A stretch of 11,333 nucleotides of DNA, taken from Alphaproteobacteria bacterium CG11_big_fil_rev_8_21_14_0_20_44_7 (lineage in GTDB: Bacteria; Pseudomonadota; Alphaproteobacteria; Rickettsiales; 21-14-0-20-44-7). The notes under the pieces are model-generated. The model was given only the letters and a program-made list of their open reading frames with translations. It did no database searches and was not told where the DNA came from. A program made the translations under genes and the position numbers. The stretch lies in NCBI GenBank assembly GCA_002787615.1, contig PCXJ01000077.1, forward strand, positions 1 through 11,333. Direction: 5' to 3'. Numbering within the stretch: the stretch's first letter is position 1; every line of letters begins with the position of its first letter. This document shows, piece after piece, positions 1 through 10,187 of this stretch.

Positions 1-1
1 G

Positions 2-628
2 CTGCGCCTTGTGCAGAATCAAACCGGAAAGGGCAGATATCATGTTCTGCATGTTTCCACCAAGGAAGCGCTGGACGCTATCCGCCGCGCAAAAGCTGAA
101 GGGCTGAATGTCACCTGTGAAGCAGCGCCGCATCATTTCACCCTAACCGAAGAAGCAGTCGGAGATTATAAAACCTTTGCCAAGGTCAACCCGCCACTGC
201 GTGATGAGGAATCGCGCAAAGCCATATATGACGGGATTTGTGACGGCACGATTGATGCTATCGCCACCGACCACGCTCCGCATGATGAGGAATCCAAACG
301 CTTGCCGCTTGCCGATGCCGCATTCGGGATTGTCGGGCTGGAAACCATGCTACCTCTGGCGCTGGCGCTATATCATAACGGCGATATAGATTTGCGCGCA
401 TTGCTGGCAAAGATGACATATCAACCCGCGAATATCATTGGAGTTGCTGCCGGACGTATCAAAAAAGGTGCGAAAGCCGATTTGACGCTGATTGATTTAG
501 ACAAGAAATGGAAAATAAAACCGGAAAATTTCCACTCAAAATCCAAGAATTCACCATTTGAGGATTTCCCCGTGCAAGGCCGCGCCATCAAAACCTTTGT
601 CGGCGGCAGATTGGTCTATTCGGTTTGA
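2..628 (+). CDS. pyrC: Dihydroorotase, C-terminal half (5' end outside window)
   Basis: Dihydroorotase makes dihydroorotate from N-carbamoyl-aspartate, the third step of pyrimidine synthesis, in the cytoplasm. The frame is open from base 2, so the GTG at 11 is internal and about 208 residues of a usual ~430 are visible. Class I amidohydrolase motifs appear in order: RYHVLHVST near bases 38-64 (metal-ligand His), EAAPHHF near 119-139 (second metal His), KVNPPLR near 182-202 (substrate-binding Asn) and ATDHAPH near 263-283 (catalytic/metal Asp). These are followed by GIVGLET and a C-terminal beta-sandwich ending in FVGGRLVYSV. The family and activity are known from homologues; retention of the N-terminal HxH metal site cannot be checked here. 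The stop at 626-628 lies 9 nt before the next gene on the same strand, so the two are probably co-transcribed. Confidence 0.95.
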   Translation: MRLVQNQTGKGRYHVLHVSTKEALDAIRRAKAEGLNVTCEAAPHHFTLTEEAVGDYKTFAKVNPPLRDEESRKAIYDGICDGTIDAIATDHAPHDEESKRLPLADAAFGIVGLETMLPLALALYHNGDIDLRALLAKMTYQPANIIGVAAGRIKKGAKADLTLIDLDKKWKIKPENFHSKSKNSPFEDFPVQGRAIKTFVGGRLVYSV

Positions 629-637
629 GGTAAAGTT

Positions 638-1357
638 ATGGCGCAAGAAAGTTTGTTGAAAGAAAAATCGGAAAACAAGCCGGAAGAAAAACCGCATTTC
701 CACGGGCATCGCAAACGCTTGCGGGAAAGATTTCTGCAAAATCCAAAATCCCTGCCCGATTATGAAATGCTGGAATTGCTGCTTTTTCCATCCTCCCCGC
801 GCCGCGATGTCAAACCTCTGGCAAAAAAACTGCTGAGCAAATTCGGCAGCTTCGCCAAAGTGATTTCTGCCGATTATGACGAGTTGGCAAAAATCGAAGG
901 GATGAATGATTCCGCCATTGCCTCGCTAAAATCTATCAAAGAAGGCGTATCGCGATTTTTGTTGCATGAAGCCAAGCAAATGCCGGTTTTGAATTCATGG
1001 ATAAAACTGCTCGATTATTGCCGCACCGAAATGGGGCATTTGAAAAAAGAGCAATTCCGCATATTATTCCTCAATTCCAAAAATATGTTGATTGAAGATG
1101 AGGTGCAGCAGGAAGGCACGATAAACCACACCATGGCCTATCCGCGTGAGATATTAAAGCGCGCGCTGGAGATTTCGGCATCGAGTATCATCTTGCTACA
1201 TAACCACCCAAGCGGCGATGCTTCCCCGTCCAAAGCTGATATTGAACTGACCGGACAAATTGTCTCGGCGGCCAAACCTTTGGGCGTAAAAGTGCATGAC
1301 CATCTGATTATCACCGAAGGCGAGCATTTTAGCTTCAAAAGCAATGGGTTGATTTAG
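638..1357 (+). CDS. radC: RadC family (UPF0758) JAB/MPN-domain protein
   Basis: The protein has 239 residues, about the usual RadC length. Residues ~22-105 form the N-terminal helical region with a helix-hairpin-helix-like stretch (DELAKIEGMNDSAIASLKS). Residues ~115-239 are the JAB/MPN domain. Its zinc motif is complete: H188, H190, S198 and D201 in HNHPSGDASPSKAD. The conserved AYPREILKRALE and the C-terminal DHLIITEG..FSFKSNGL are also present. The ATG at 638 follows GAGG at 627-630, which overlaps the pyrC stop, suggesting translational coupling. RadC was once linked to DNA repair, but that role is disputed and the real substrate is unknown. A metal-dependent hydrolase is inferred from the intact JAMM residues. 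The charged N-terminus (~20 residues rich in Lys and Glu) looks disordered. Confidence 0.93.
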   Translation: MAQESLLKEKSENKPEEKPHFHGHRKRLRERFLQNPKSLPDYEMLELLLFPSSPRRDVKPLAKKLLSKFGSFAKVISADYDELAKIEGMNDSAIASLKSIKEGVSRFLLHEAKQMPVLNSWIKLLDYCRTEMGHLKKEQFRILFLNSKNMLIEDEVQQEGTINHTMAYPREILKRALEISASSIILLHNHPSGDASPSKADIELTGQIVSAAKPLGVKVHDHLIITEGEHFSFKSNGLI

Positions 1358-1371
1358 GCGATTTGAGTGTT

Positions 1372-1935
1372 TTAGGCAATTGCCATCGAGGAAGATTTTT
1401 CCATCTCAAGCTGAGTTTGCAGCTCTACCAAAAGTGGCGTATTACTGCGGATTTTCTTGATATCCTCAATAATCATACTCAGCTCTTGCAGCAATTTATC
1501 AGAGCGGCGCAACGTGGTTTTTAAATTCGTCATCACAAATGTATAAATTGCTTTGAGCCCATCAATAATTTCATCAATAATCTCTTCAATTTTGCCCAAA
1601 TCGATGTTTATCACGCTGGCAATCCCACCAACCCAGCTTTTAGGGCGCAGCTTCTCATCATCCGCGAAGATATTGTTGATATCGGTTTCTGCCATATCCG
1701 ATGATTTGATATTGGCTTTATGATTAATATGGCGAATCAGATTTGCCTTTGGGCTATCGGTTTTTAATGGTCGCACACTATCCATAATCGCCGCGAAATT
1801 CAGCAAACTCTTGCGAAAATTCTCACGGCTCTCATCCTCGATTTTATTATCCTTGAGATTATAATAAAGCCAAGCCAGCAAATCTGCATGGCGGGTTTTA
1901 AAATCCGTAATTTCTCGTTTCTCTATAGGAAGCAT
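1372..1935 (-). CDS. Hypothetical helical protein, family not recognised
   Basis: I do not recognise this 187-residue protein. The ATG at 1935 is preferred; an in-frame TTG at 1947 would add four residues, and neither has a clear ribosome binding site. There is no signal peptide or convincing membrane span. The first ~60 residues are charged and probably helical. A middle linker (~70-105) contains KSWVGGIASV. The last ~80 residues are rich in Ile, Leu, Glu and Lys (IEEIIDEIIDGLKAIY, then LLQELSMIIEDIKKIR), which suggests amphipathic helices or a coiled coil. It has no cysteine, no histidine cluster and no visible catalytic motif. The gene converges on radC with a 14-nt gap and diverges from the ArsC-like gene. 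Length and ordinary amino-acid composition support a real gene. Function is unknown. Confidence 0.7.
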   Translation of the reverse strand: MLPIEKREITDFKTRHADLLAWLYYNLKDNKIEDESRENFRKSLLNFAAIMDSVRPLKTDSPKANLIRHINHKANIKSSDMAETDINNIFADDEKLRPKSWVGGIASVINIDLGKIEEIIDEIIDGLKAIYTFVMTNLKTTLRRSDKLLQELSMIIEDIKKIRSNTPLLVELQTQLEMEKSSSMAIA

Positions 1936-2025
1936 TAATATTTTCAACTTCTAATTGTTAAGCATTTTTAATGAGTGGTGCTTTTTAGAACATTTCCGCC
2001 CGCGAATGCAAGAGTTTTTTTACAG

Positions 2026-2038
2026 TTTTGTTACAAAA
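2026..2038. repeat. Perfect short dyad over the candidate -35
   Basis: TTTTGTTACAAAA has perfect 5-nt arms around a 3-nt centre and covers the proposed -35 hexamer. Such a position would suit a repressor operator, but a 13-nt dyad in AT-rich DNA can arise by chance. I do not recognise a specific regulator site. Confidence 0.25.
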
Positions 2039-2056
2039 GCAATTTTTTGCTATATA
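2028..2056 (+). promoter_or_regulatory. Candidate sigma-70 promoter for the ArsC/Spx-family gene
   Basis: A -35-like TTGTTA at 2028-2033 (4 of 6 to TTGACA) stands exactly 17 nt before a -10-like TATATA at 2051-2056 (4 of 6). Transcription would start near 2063, giving a leader of about 20 nt that includes the GGAGG at 2072-2076. The spacing and position fit well, but both hexamers are imperfect and the region is AT-rich, so the site is inferred. Confidence 0.45.
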
Positions 2057-2081
2057 TAGAAAGAAAAAATCGGAGGAAATT

Positions 2082-2426
2082 ATGATTAAAATGTATGGTA
2101 TCAGCACTTGCACAACTGTTGGCAAAGCACAAAAATGGCTGAAGGAAAACGGGGTAGAATTTGAATTCTATAATTATAAGGAAAAAAAGCCCGACCCGAA
2201 AAAGATCGATGAATGGTTCGCCAAATTTGGCTGGGAGAAAATGCTTAAAAAGAATGGTACAACATGGCGCGAACTAGACCCGAAGCTGAAAGCAGATATG
2301 AATGAAGTAAAGGCCAGAAAATTAATGCTTGAGCATCATAATTTGATTCAACGCCCGATAACCGAAACCGGAAAAGAGACATTATTCAGATTTGACGAAG
2401 ATGAGTTCCGCAAGGCTTTAAGCTAG
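2082..2426 (+). CDS. ArsC/Spx-family thioredoxin-fold protein (YffB-like)
   Basis: This is a 114-residue member of the ArsC/Spx/YffB family. The ATG at 2082 is chosen because GGAGG at 2072-2076 lies 5 nt upstream and the family start MIKMYGISTCTTV begins there; an upstream in-frame TTG at 2028 falls within the promoter. Visible family features are the N-terminal strand and loop with one cysteine (C10 in STCTTV), KAQKWLKENGVEFEFYNYKEKKPD, GTTWRELD and the HHNLIQRPI segment. There is no CxxC as in redox-sensing Spx, so it resembles YffB, whose biochemical role is poorly defined; glutathione-dependent reduction has been suggested for relatives. Arsenate reductase activity should not be assumed, since no ars genes are nearby. 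The stop overlaps the stop of the opposing aas gene. Confidence 0.88.
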   Translation: MIKMYGISTCTTVGKAQKWLKENGVEFEFYNYKEKKPDPKKIDEWFAKFGWEKMLKKNGTTWRELDPKLKADMNEVKARKLMLEHHNLIQRPITETGKETLFRFDEDEFRKALS

Positions 2427-2435
2427 AAGCTAGAA
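2422..2435. repeat. 7-bp tandem duplication at converging gene ends
   Basis: GCTAGAA occurs twice in tandem at 2422-2428 and 2429-2435, followed by another GC. The first copy supplies the TAG of the ArsC-like gene (2424-2426) and, on the other strand, the TAG of aas (2423-2425), both inside the palindrome CTAG. On the minus strand the duplication lies within the last codons of aas (ser-ser-phe-stop). Confidence 0.8.
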
Positions 2436-5400
2436 GCCAACCACTCTTCAACCTTCTTCTGCAAAGCCGCGAAATCGGTTTTGCCGCTACCGAGCAACGG
2501 AATTTCCATCTCAACAAGCTGCCTTGGCGTAGCAACCCCCGGAAAACCGCTTTCCTTTAGCGCCGCTTTGGCATCTTCCAAACGCGCACCCGCCTGCTCA
2601 GTGACAATCACTAATTGCTCGCCTTTTTTCTCATCAGAAACTGCTACCACCAGCGTATTCTTTTCCCATAATTTGCTTAAAACTTCTTCCACTGCCGGTA
2701 GGCTCACCATTTCTCCCGCAATTTTCGCGAATCTTTTTGCGCGCCCGAGAATATATAAAAACCCGTCATCATCAATACGGACAATATCTCCGGTATTATG
2801 CCAGCCTTTTTCTGCAGGTTGGAGTTTGCCGGGCTTATCCTCTTTCATATAGCCGAGCATAATATTCGGCCCTTTGACCCATAATTCTCCCCCCTCTTCA
2901 ATGCCTTCCACATCCCTAATCTCATATTCAACGCCGGGGATAATCCGCCCGACACTGCCGCGCCGATTTTGCATAGGCGTGTTTGCAGAAAGAAACGGTG
3001 AGGTTTCCGTCACGCCATAGCCCTGCAAAATTCTGATGCCGAACTTATCCTGCCAAAGCTGATAAGTTGAATCTTTGAGCTTTTCCGCACCCGCAAAGAC
3101 ATATCTCATACTGAAGAAATCATACGGGTCTGCCGCCTCGGCATAACGCGCAAGAAATGTATCCGTGCCAAATAATATGGTTGCGTCAATATCATAAGAG
3201 ATTTCAGGAATGATGCTGTAATGCAAAGGCGATGGATATAAAAACACTCTGATGCCGCGTGTTACCGGCAATAATGTTCCAACTGTCAGCCCGAATGAAT
3301 GGAACATTGGCAGCACGTTTAATACTATATCGCGGCTGGAGAAATCCACTACCGAATCTGCCTGCGCAATATTCGCCTGTATATTCGCGTGGGAGAGCAC
3401 AACCCCCTTCGGCACACCTTCCGAGCCGGAAGTGAATAATATCACTGCAGGATTGTTGTAGTGGGCTTTTAGTGCATTCCTGAACGCATATTTCGGGAAT
3501 TCTGAAATCGCCAAGCCGCGTAGCTTTGAAAATATCCCGATTCTCTTAGCAATATCTTCTAAATATAAAATCTCCACATTCTTGATTCCTTCAATCAATG
3601 GCGCAAGCTCCGCCTTATCAACAAACAGGCGGGAGGTTATCAGGCATTTTATTTCGGCAGTTTTGCAGGCAGAATTGACATTCTTGACCCCTGCCGAGAA
3701 ATTTATCATCGCCGGAGTTCTGCTGATTGAGTGCAGGGCAAAAAACGTCACCACATTTGCTAATGAGTTCGGCAATAATACACCGACATTATGACCCTTC
3801 ACACGTTTTTTTAATGCCCGCCCCAGCACGAATATTTTGAGTAAGAGCTGCTTATAATTCATGGTTTTGCGGCTTATATCTTCGAGAACCACGCGTTTAT
3901 TGCCGTGGATTTCTGCCGATTCCAGCAATGAAGCCAGCAGCGCACGCTTATATTTCGTTGATTCAAACATCACTTCCGACATCATGCGTTCCAACTTGGC
4001 GGCAATCTGCGCCCGCCTTTCTTTTGCCGAACCATCTTTTAATTCCAGCTTAAAAGGCGGTGCAATAGTAATCACAATTTTGGGGAATAAGCGTCTGCGC
4101 ACCTTACCTTTCAATCGTGATAACTTGCTATATTGCGCACCTTCAATTCTGATAGGTAAAATCATCGCATCCGCCTTATCGGCAACCAGACCGGAGCCTT
4201 CATATACTTTCATCAGGCTTCCGGTGGTGGTTATTCTACCTTCCGGAAAAATCACTACTTTCTTATTATTTGAAACATATTCAATCAGCGATTTCATCGA
4301 CATCGGATTGGTCGGGTCAACGCGAAAAACATTACATAAAAACAGGAATGGCTTGATATACCACAAGGCAGCAATTTGCGTATTAATCGCAAAATCCGGC
4401 TTGCGTGGTAAAAATACGGAAAGCAATAGCGGGTCTAAGAATGATTGATGATTTGGCAGAATCACAACTCTTTCACCCGCATCATGATAATGCTTCAACC
4501 CATGAATTTCCACGCGGAACATAATCTTCATAAGTGATTTTATAATCCCCACCAGCAACGCTTCCGGCAGCATCACAACCGCGAATAATGCAACTACCAG
4601 ATTGATGATTCCCAAAACCGCAAACACGGTGATAATATCAAATCCGATATTGAGTAAAACTGCCACCGCCCCACCGCCCAGCACCATAAATAACGCATTC
4701 ATGATATTATCTCCGGCAATTATCTGTGAGCGTGATTTTTCCTCGGCATTATGTTGGATGATTGCCTTGAGCGGCACGGTATAAATCCCCGCGCAAAATG
4801 CAATCAGGAATACTGAGGCAATTACCCCGATTCCCGCCGCCTGACTCAAAAACTCGCTAGGCGTATAAAGCGAATTATTCACCAATTCGCGCAATGCCGG
4901 AGTTAAGAAAGCCGTACCGTCCGTGCCACGCAATATATTTTCTGCCGCCATAAAAGCCACGCTGGGCGGCTCAACCAATCCGGTGGCAGCTATTAGCCCG
5001 AAAGTCGCAAATGATATCCCCAACAAGGCAAGCGGGGCAAATCTGGCAGAAATCTCACCCTTTAAAAGCTTGGCCGCCGAGAATGCACCAATTGCAATCC
5101 CTACCGAGAATGTTGCATAAAATATCGTTGTGACATTGGCATCGACATAAACCACCTCACGCGCATAGGAAATGAAATTAGACTGAAATATTATCCCCAA
5201 AAGCCAAAACCACGAAGTCCCCAGAATGGCATGGAAAACCAGAGGATTGCGGCGGATATTTTTGATAATACCATATGTTGCCGTAAGCGGGTTTTTATCA
5301 ATCTTCAAATCGGCATGGGCAATCGGCGCTTTTGGTATAAAACGGCTGGAAGCAATTCCAAAAAGCGACATCATCACCAATGTGCCGCCAATAAGAATGG

Positions 5401-5941
5401 AATTCTCCGGATTGTCCAAATCCAAGAAATCTCCGAATTGCGTGCCGAGTATCGTCCCGACTAATACTGCAATAAATGTCCCGCCCTCAATATAACCATT
5501 CCCCGTGACCAACTCATTCTTCTTCAAATGGTCGGGCAACACGCTATATTTCATCGGGCTAAAAAATGTTGATTGCACGCCAATCAGGAACACTAACCCA
5601 AGTAGCAAATATACGTTGTTATTCCAAAATGCATAAGCGGCGAGAATGGTTATGAATAATTCGAGATATTTGGTGATGCGCATCAATTTCGCGCGCTCAA
5701 ATTTATCGGCAAGTTGTCCTGCGGTTGAGGAAAATAATATATATGGTAATACCAGCAGCAAGCCGGCGATTTGTATCACAACTGCGGGAGCAAAACCAAG
5801 AGCGCTGGCACTGGCGATTTTGTAGCTGACCAGAACTCCCAAAGCAGCACGCAGGAAATTATCATTGAACCCGCCGAGGAACTGGGTAATGAATAGCGGC
5901 AGGAAACGCCTTTGCGTCAGCAGGTTATAGTTCGGCTTCAT
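2423..5941 (-). CDS. aas: LplT-PlsC-Aas fusion: lysophospholipid transporter, acyltransferase and acyl-ACP synthetase
   Basis: This 1172-residue protein joins three functions that E. coli splits between LplT and Aas. Residues ~10-460 are an MFS transporter domain with about 12 membrane spans and the LplT-like start QFLGGFNDNFLRAAL. Residues ~470-660 are a PlsC-type acyltransferase with NHQSFLD (H498, D503), FPEGR (565-569) and ILPIRIEGA. Residues ~665-1172 are an AMP-forming acyl-ACP synthetase with TSGSEGVPKG (837-846), LPMFHSFGLTVG, YGVTET (975-980), the TGD at 1050-1052, GRAKRFAKIAGEMVSL and the catalytic lysine K1154 in GSGKTDF. All key residues are intact. By homology it flips lysophosphatidylethanolamine inward across the inner membrane and re-acylates it at sn-2 using acyl-ACP. 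It starts with ATG at 5941, 49 nt after coxA, with no clear Shine-Dalgarno, and probably shares the coxBA transcript. Confidence 0.95.
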   Translation of the reverse strand: MKPNYNLLTQRRFLPLFITQFLGGFNDNFLRAALGVLVSYKIASASALGFAPAVVIQIAGLLLVLPYILFSSTAGQLADKFERAKLMRITKYLELFITILAAYAFWNNNVYLLLGLVFLIGVQSTFFSPMKYSVLPDHLKKNELVTGNGYIEGGTFIAVLVGTILGTQFGDFLDLDNPENSILIGGTLVMMSLFGIASSRFIPKAPIAHADLKIDKNPLTATYGIIKNIRRNPLVFHAILGTSWFWLLGIIFQSNFISYAREVVYVDANVTTIFYATFSVGIAIGAFSAAKLLKGEISARFAPLALLGISFATFGLIAATGLVEPPSVAFMAAENILRGTDGTAFLTPALRELVNNSLYTPSEFLSQAAGIGVIASVFLIAFCAGIYTVPLKAIIQHNAEEKSRSQIIAGDNIMNALFMVLGGGAVAVLLNIGFDIITVFAVLGIINLVVALFAVVMLPEALLVGIIKSLMKIMFRVEIHGLKHYHDAGERVVILPNHQSFLDPLLLSVFLPRKPDFAINTQIAALWYIKPFLFLCNVFRVDPTNPMSMKSLIEYVSNNKKVVIFPEGRITTTGSLMKVYEGSGLVADKADAMILPIRIEGAQYSKLSRLKGKVRRRLFPKIVITIAPPFKLELKDGSAKERRAQIAAKLERMMSEVMFESTKYKRALLASLLESAEIHGNKRVVLEDISRKTMNYKQLLLKIFVLGRALKKRVKGHNVGVLLPNSLANVVTFFALHSISRTPAMINFSAGVKNVNSACKTAEIKCLITSRLFVDKAELAPLIEGIKNVEILYLEDIAKRIGIFSKLRGLAISEFPKYAFRNALKAHYNNPAVILFTSGSEGVPKGVVLSHANIQANIAQADSVVDFSSRDIVLNVLPMFHSFGLTVGTLLPVTRGIRVFLYPSPLHYSIIPEISYDIDATILFGTDTFLARYAEAADPYDFFSMRYVFAGAEKLKDSTYQLWQDKFGIRILQGYGVTETSPFLSANTPMQNRRGSVGRIIPGVEYEIRDVEGIEEGGELWVKGPNIMLGYMKEDKPGKLQPAEKGWHNTGDIVRIDDDGFLYILGRAKRFAKIAGEMVSLPAVEEVLSKLWEKNTLVVAVSDEKKGEQLVIVTEQAGARLEDAKAALKESGFPGVATPRQLVEMEIPLLGSGKTDFAALQKKVEEWLASSF

Positions 5942-5990
5942 GGTAGAATTTTATGGCGAAACTGCTAATTTTGCAAGAATAAGGCGAAAA

Positions 5991-8536
<2,546 letters not shown>

Positions 8537-8651
8537 GATGCCCCTTAATAGCAATTTGTTCGGTTATTTCAATCTATAAATGCAGATGAAAAGCATCTTT
8601 CACCGATATTTTCCTATCAGCTTGCCTTTTAGCCGCAAATCAAAACCCAGA
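8537..8651 (-). other. glnA-coxB intergenic region, no clear signals
   Basis: This 115-nt gap separates two minus-strand genes. I see only a short stem (AGATG/CATCT near 8583-8597) without a following T-run, so not a convincing terminator. No good -35/-10 pair is evident; TATAGA-like bases occur but lack a partner. It ends with AAGGGG, the ribosome binding site of coxB. Whether coxB starts a new transcript here cannot be decided from sequence alone. Confidence 0.4.
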
Positions 8652-10067
8652 CTATACTGAATAGTACATATCAAACTCAACCGGATGCGGCGCGGTTTCA
8701 AAAGAAGTCACCTCATCCATCTTAAGCTCAATATAAGCGTCTATCAAATCATCGGAGAATACATCACCTTTTTTCAGGAAGGCTCTGTCTTCATCCAATG
8801 CCTGCAATGCTTCGCGCAGTGAACCTGCCACTGTCGGCACATCTTTGAGCTCTTCCGGCGGAAGGTCGTAAAGATTTTTATCCATCGCGTCACCAGGGTG
8901 GATTTTATTCTCAATGCCATCCAAACCGGCCATCAGCATTGATGCGAATGTATAATACGGGTTGCCCGCCGCATCAGGGAAACGACATTCAATGCGCTTT
9001 CCTTTGGCACTTGCAACATATGGAATACGGATTGAGGCAGAGCGATTGCGCGCAGAATATGCCAGCAATACCGGTGCTTCAAACCCCGGAACAAGGCGCT
9101 TATAGCTGTTGGTTGAGGCATTAGTGAATGCGTTGAGCGCTTTTGCGTGTTTGATAATCCCGCCGATATAATATAGCGCCGTTTCAGACAAATCAGCATA
9201 GCCATTTCCGGCAAAAAGCGGTTTGCCGCCTTTCCAGATTGATTGGTGGGTGTGCATCCCTGAGCCGTTATCTTTATAAATCGGCTTCGGCATAAATGTC
9301 GCGGTTTTGCCATAGGCATGCGCAACATTATGCACAACATATTTATATTTCTGCAAATTATCGGCAGTTTTTGTCATTGTATCAAAATTAATACCCAATT
9401 CACATTGGCTCGGCGCAACTTCATGGTGGTGAAGCACGGCTTTAATGCCCATCTCTTCCATTGTCACCAGCATTTCTGCGCGTAAATCAGATGTAGAATC
9501 AACCGGAGGAACCGGAAAATAGCCGCCTTTGGTGCGTGGACGGTGGCCATAATTGCCGCCTTCCATTGTCGCATCAGACATTTCCGGATCTTCATGTGAG
9601 AAAACTTTATATGAGGAGCTGGTTTGTGTAACTTTAAACTTCACATCGTCAAATACGAAAAATTCAGCTTCCGGCCCAAAATATGCAGTATCGCCGATTC
9701 CGGTATATTTCAGATATTCCTCAGCGCGTTTTGCAGTTGAGCGTGGGTCACGGATATAACCTTGTCCGGTATTTGGCTCGATAACATCACAGAACATAAT
9801 CAGAGTTTTGCGGGCTGAAAACGGGTCTAGCACCGCAGAAGCCGCATCGGGGCGTAAAATCATATCGGATTCATTAATCCCCTTCCAGCCATTGATTGAT
9901 GAGCCGTCAAACATAACGCCATCGGCAAGAACATCTTCATCCACCTGATTCGCCTTATAAGCTGTGTGGTGATTTTTTCCTCTTGGGTCGGTAAAGCGGA
10001 AATCAACAAATTCAATTTCCTCTTTTTTTATCAAATCCAAGACTTGTTTTGCGTCTGCGTCTGCCAT
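8652..10067 (-). CDS. glnA: Glutamine synthetase type I (GSI-beta)
   Basis: The protein has 471 residues (E. coli GlnA has 469). It makes glutamine from glutamate, ammonia and ATP as a cytoplasmic dodecamer. Visible motifs are [17 protein letters not shown] (53-69, including the Asp latch), [10 protein letters not shown] (131-140, metal-binding Glu), [13 protein letters not shown] (213-225), [10 protein letters not shown] (267-276), NRSASIRIP (341-349) and ECRFPD. The adenylylation loop [10 protein letters not shown] (397-406) keeps Y400, so control by GlnE-type adenylylation is likely. The ATG at 10067 has GAGGG 4 nt upstream. A strong sigma-70 promoter and a short leader lie before it. No glnB (PII) gene adjoins it, although many alphaproteobacteria carry glnB-glnA. 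The product and activity are secure. Confidence 0.98.
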   Translation of the reverse strand: MADADAKQVLDLIKKEEIEFVDFRFTDPRGKNHHTAYKANQVDEDVLADGVMFDGSSINGWKGINESDMILRPDAASAVLDPFSARKTLIMFCDVIEPNTGQGYIRDPRSTAKRAEEYLKYTGIGDTAYFGPEAEFFVFDDVKFKVTQTSSSYKVFSHEDPEMSDATMEGGNYGHRPRTKGGYFPVPPVDSTSDLRAEMLVTMEEMGIKAVLHHHEVAPSQCELGINFDTMTKTADNLQKYKYVVHNVAHAYGKTATFMPKPIYKDNGSGMHTHQSIWKGGKPLFAGNGYADLSETALYYIGGIIKHAKALNAFTNASTNSYKRLVPGFEAPVLLAYSARNRSASIRIPYVASAKGKRIECRFPDAAGNPYYTFASMLMAGLDGIENKIHPGDAMDKNLYDLPPEELKDVPTVAGSLREALQALDEDRAFLKKGDVFSDDLIDAYIELKMDEVTSFETAPHPVEFDMYYSV

Positions 10068-10076
10068 TTTTCCCTC

Positions 10077-10112
10077 TTATGCTTTGCTGTTATCGGCTGG
10101 AATCATTTTCAT
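10077..10112 (-). other. Possible 11-codon leader ORF upstream of glnA
   Basis: Downstream of the glnA promoter an ATG at 10112 opens MKMIPADNSKA, ending in TAA at 10077-10079. A G-run at 10121-10125 lies 8 nt before the ATG, as a ribosome binding site would. The stop directly abuts the GAGGG of glnA and ends 9 nt before its ATG, a geometry suited to translational coupling. Such short ORFs arise by chance, and the peptide contains no glutamine codon run. This is an inference only. Confidence 0.25.
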
Positions 10113-10137
10113 GCTTACAACCCCCAAATTTTGCGGT

Positions 10138-10166
10138 GTTATAGTAAGTTATGGTGAAAATGTCAA
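10138..10166 (-). promoter_or_regulatory. Sigma-70 promoter of glnA
   Basis: On the minus strand a perfect -35 TTGACA (10161-10166) is followed after 17 nt by TATAAC (10138-10143), five of six to the -10 consensus. Transcription would start near 10131, giving a leader of about 63 nt before the glnA ATG. I see no -24/-12 sigma-54 element (GG-N10-GC type), so housekeeping transcription is suggested rather than the NtrC-type control known for many glnA genes. Confidence 0.75.
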
Positions 10167-10187
10167 CGGCAATCACTAGGGGTAGGA

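Noticed and set aside
1955..1975. CtrA-like site (TTAA, spacer, TTAA) upstream of the hypothetical gene
   Set aside because: The spacer is 6 nt rather than the 7 nt of the known CtrA motif, and the region is AT-rich.
2028..2081. TTG start for the ArsC/Spx-like gene at 2028
   Set aside because: The extra 18 residues do not match the family, and GGAGG at 2072-2076 clearly serves the ATG at 2082.
2082..2426. Arsenic resistance (arsC) function
   Set aside because: The sequence fits the YffB/Spx-like branch better than true arsenate reductase, and no arsenic genes adjoin it.
3861..4448. Long plus-strand open frame of 195 codons opposite aas
   Set aside because: It lies wholly inside the acyltransferase-coding part of aas, has no recognisable motif, and is explained as an antisense shadow of that gene.
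8537..8554. TTG start for coxB at 8554, adding six residues
   Set aside because: The ATG at 8536 has AAGGGG just upstream and begins a standard signal peptide; the longer form would place the ribosome binding site inside the coding region.
8580..8600. Terminator hairpin after glnA
   Set aside because: The stem is only five pairs and no T-run follows on the minus strand.
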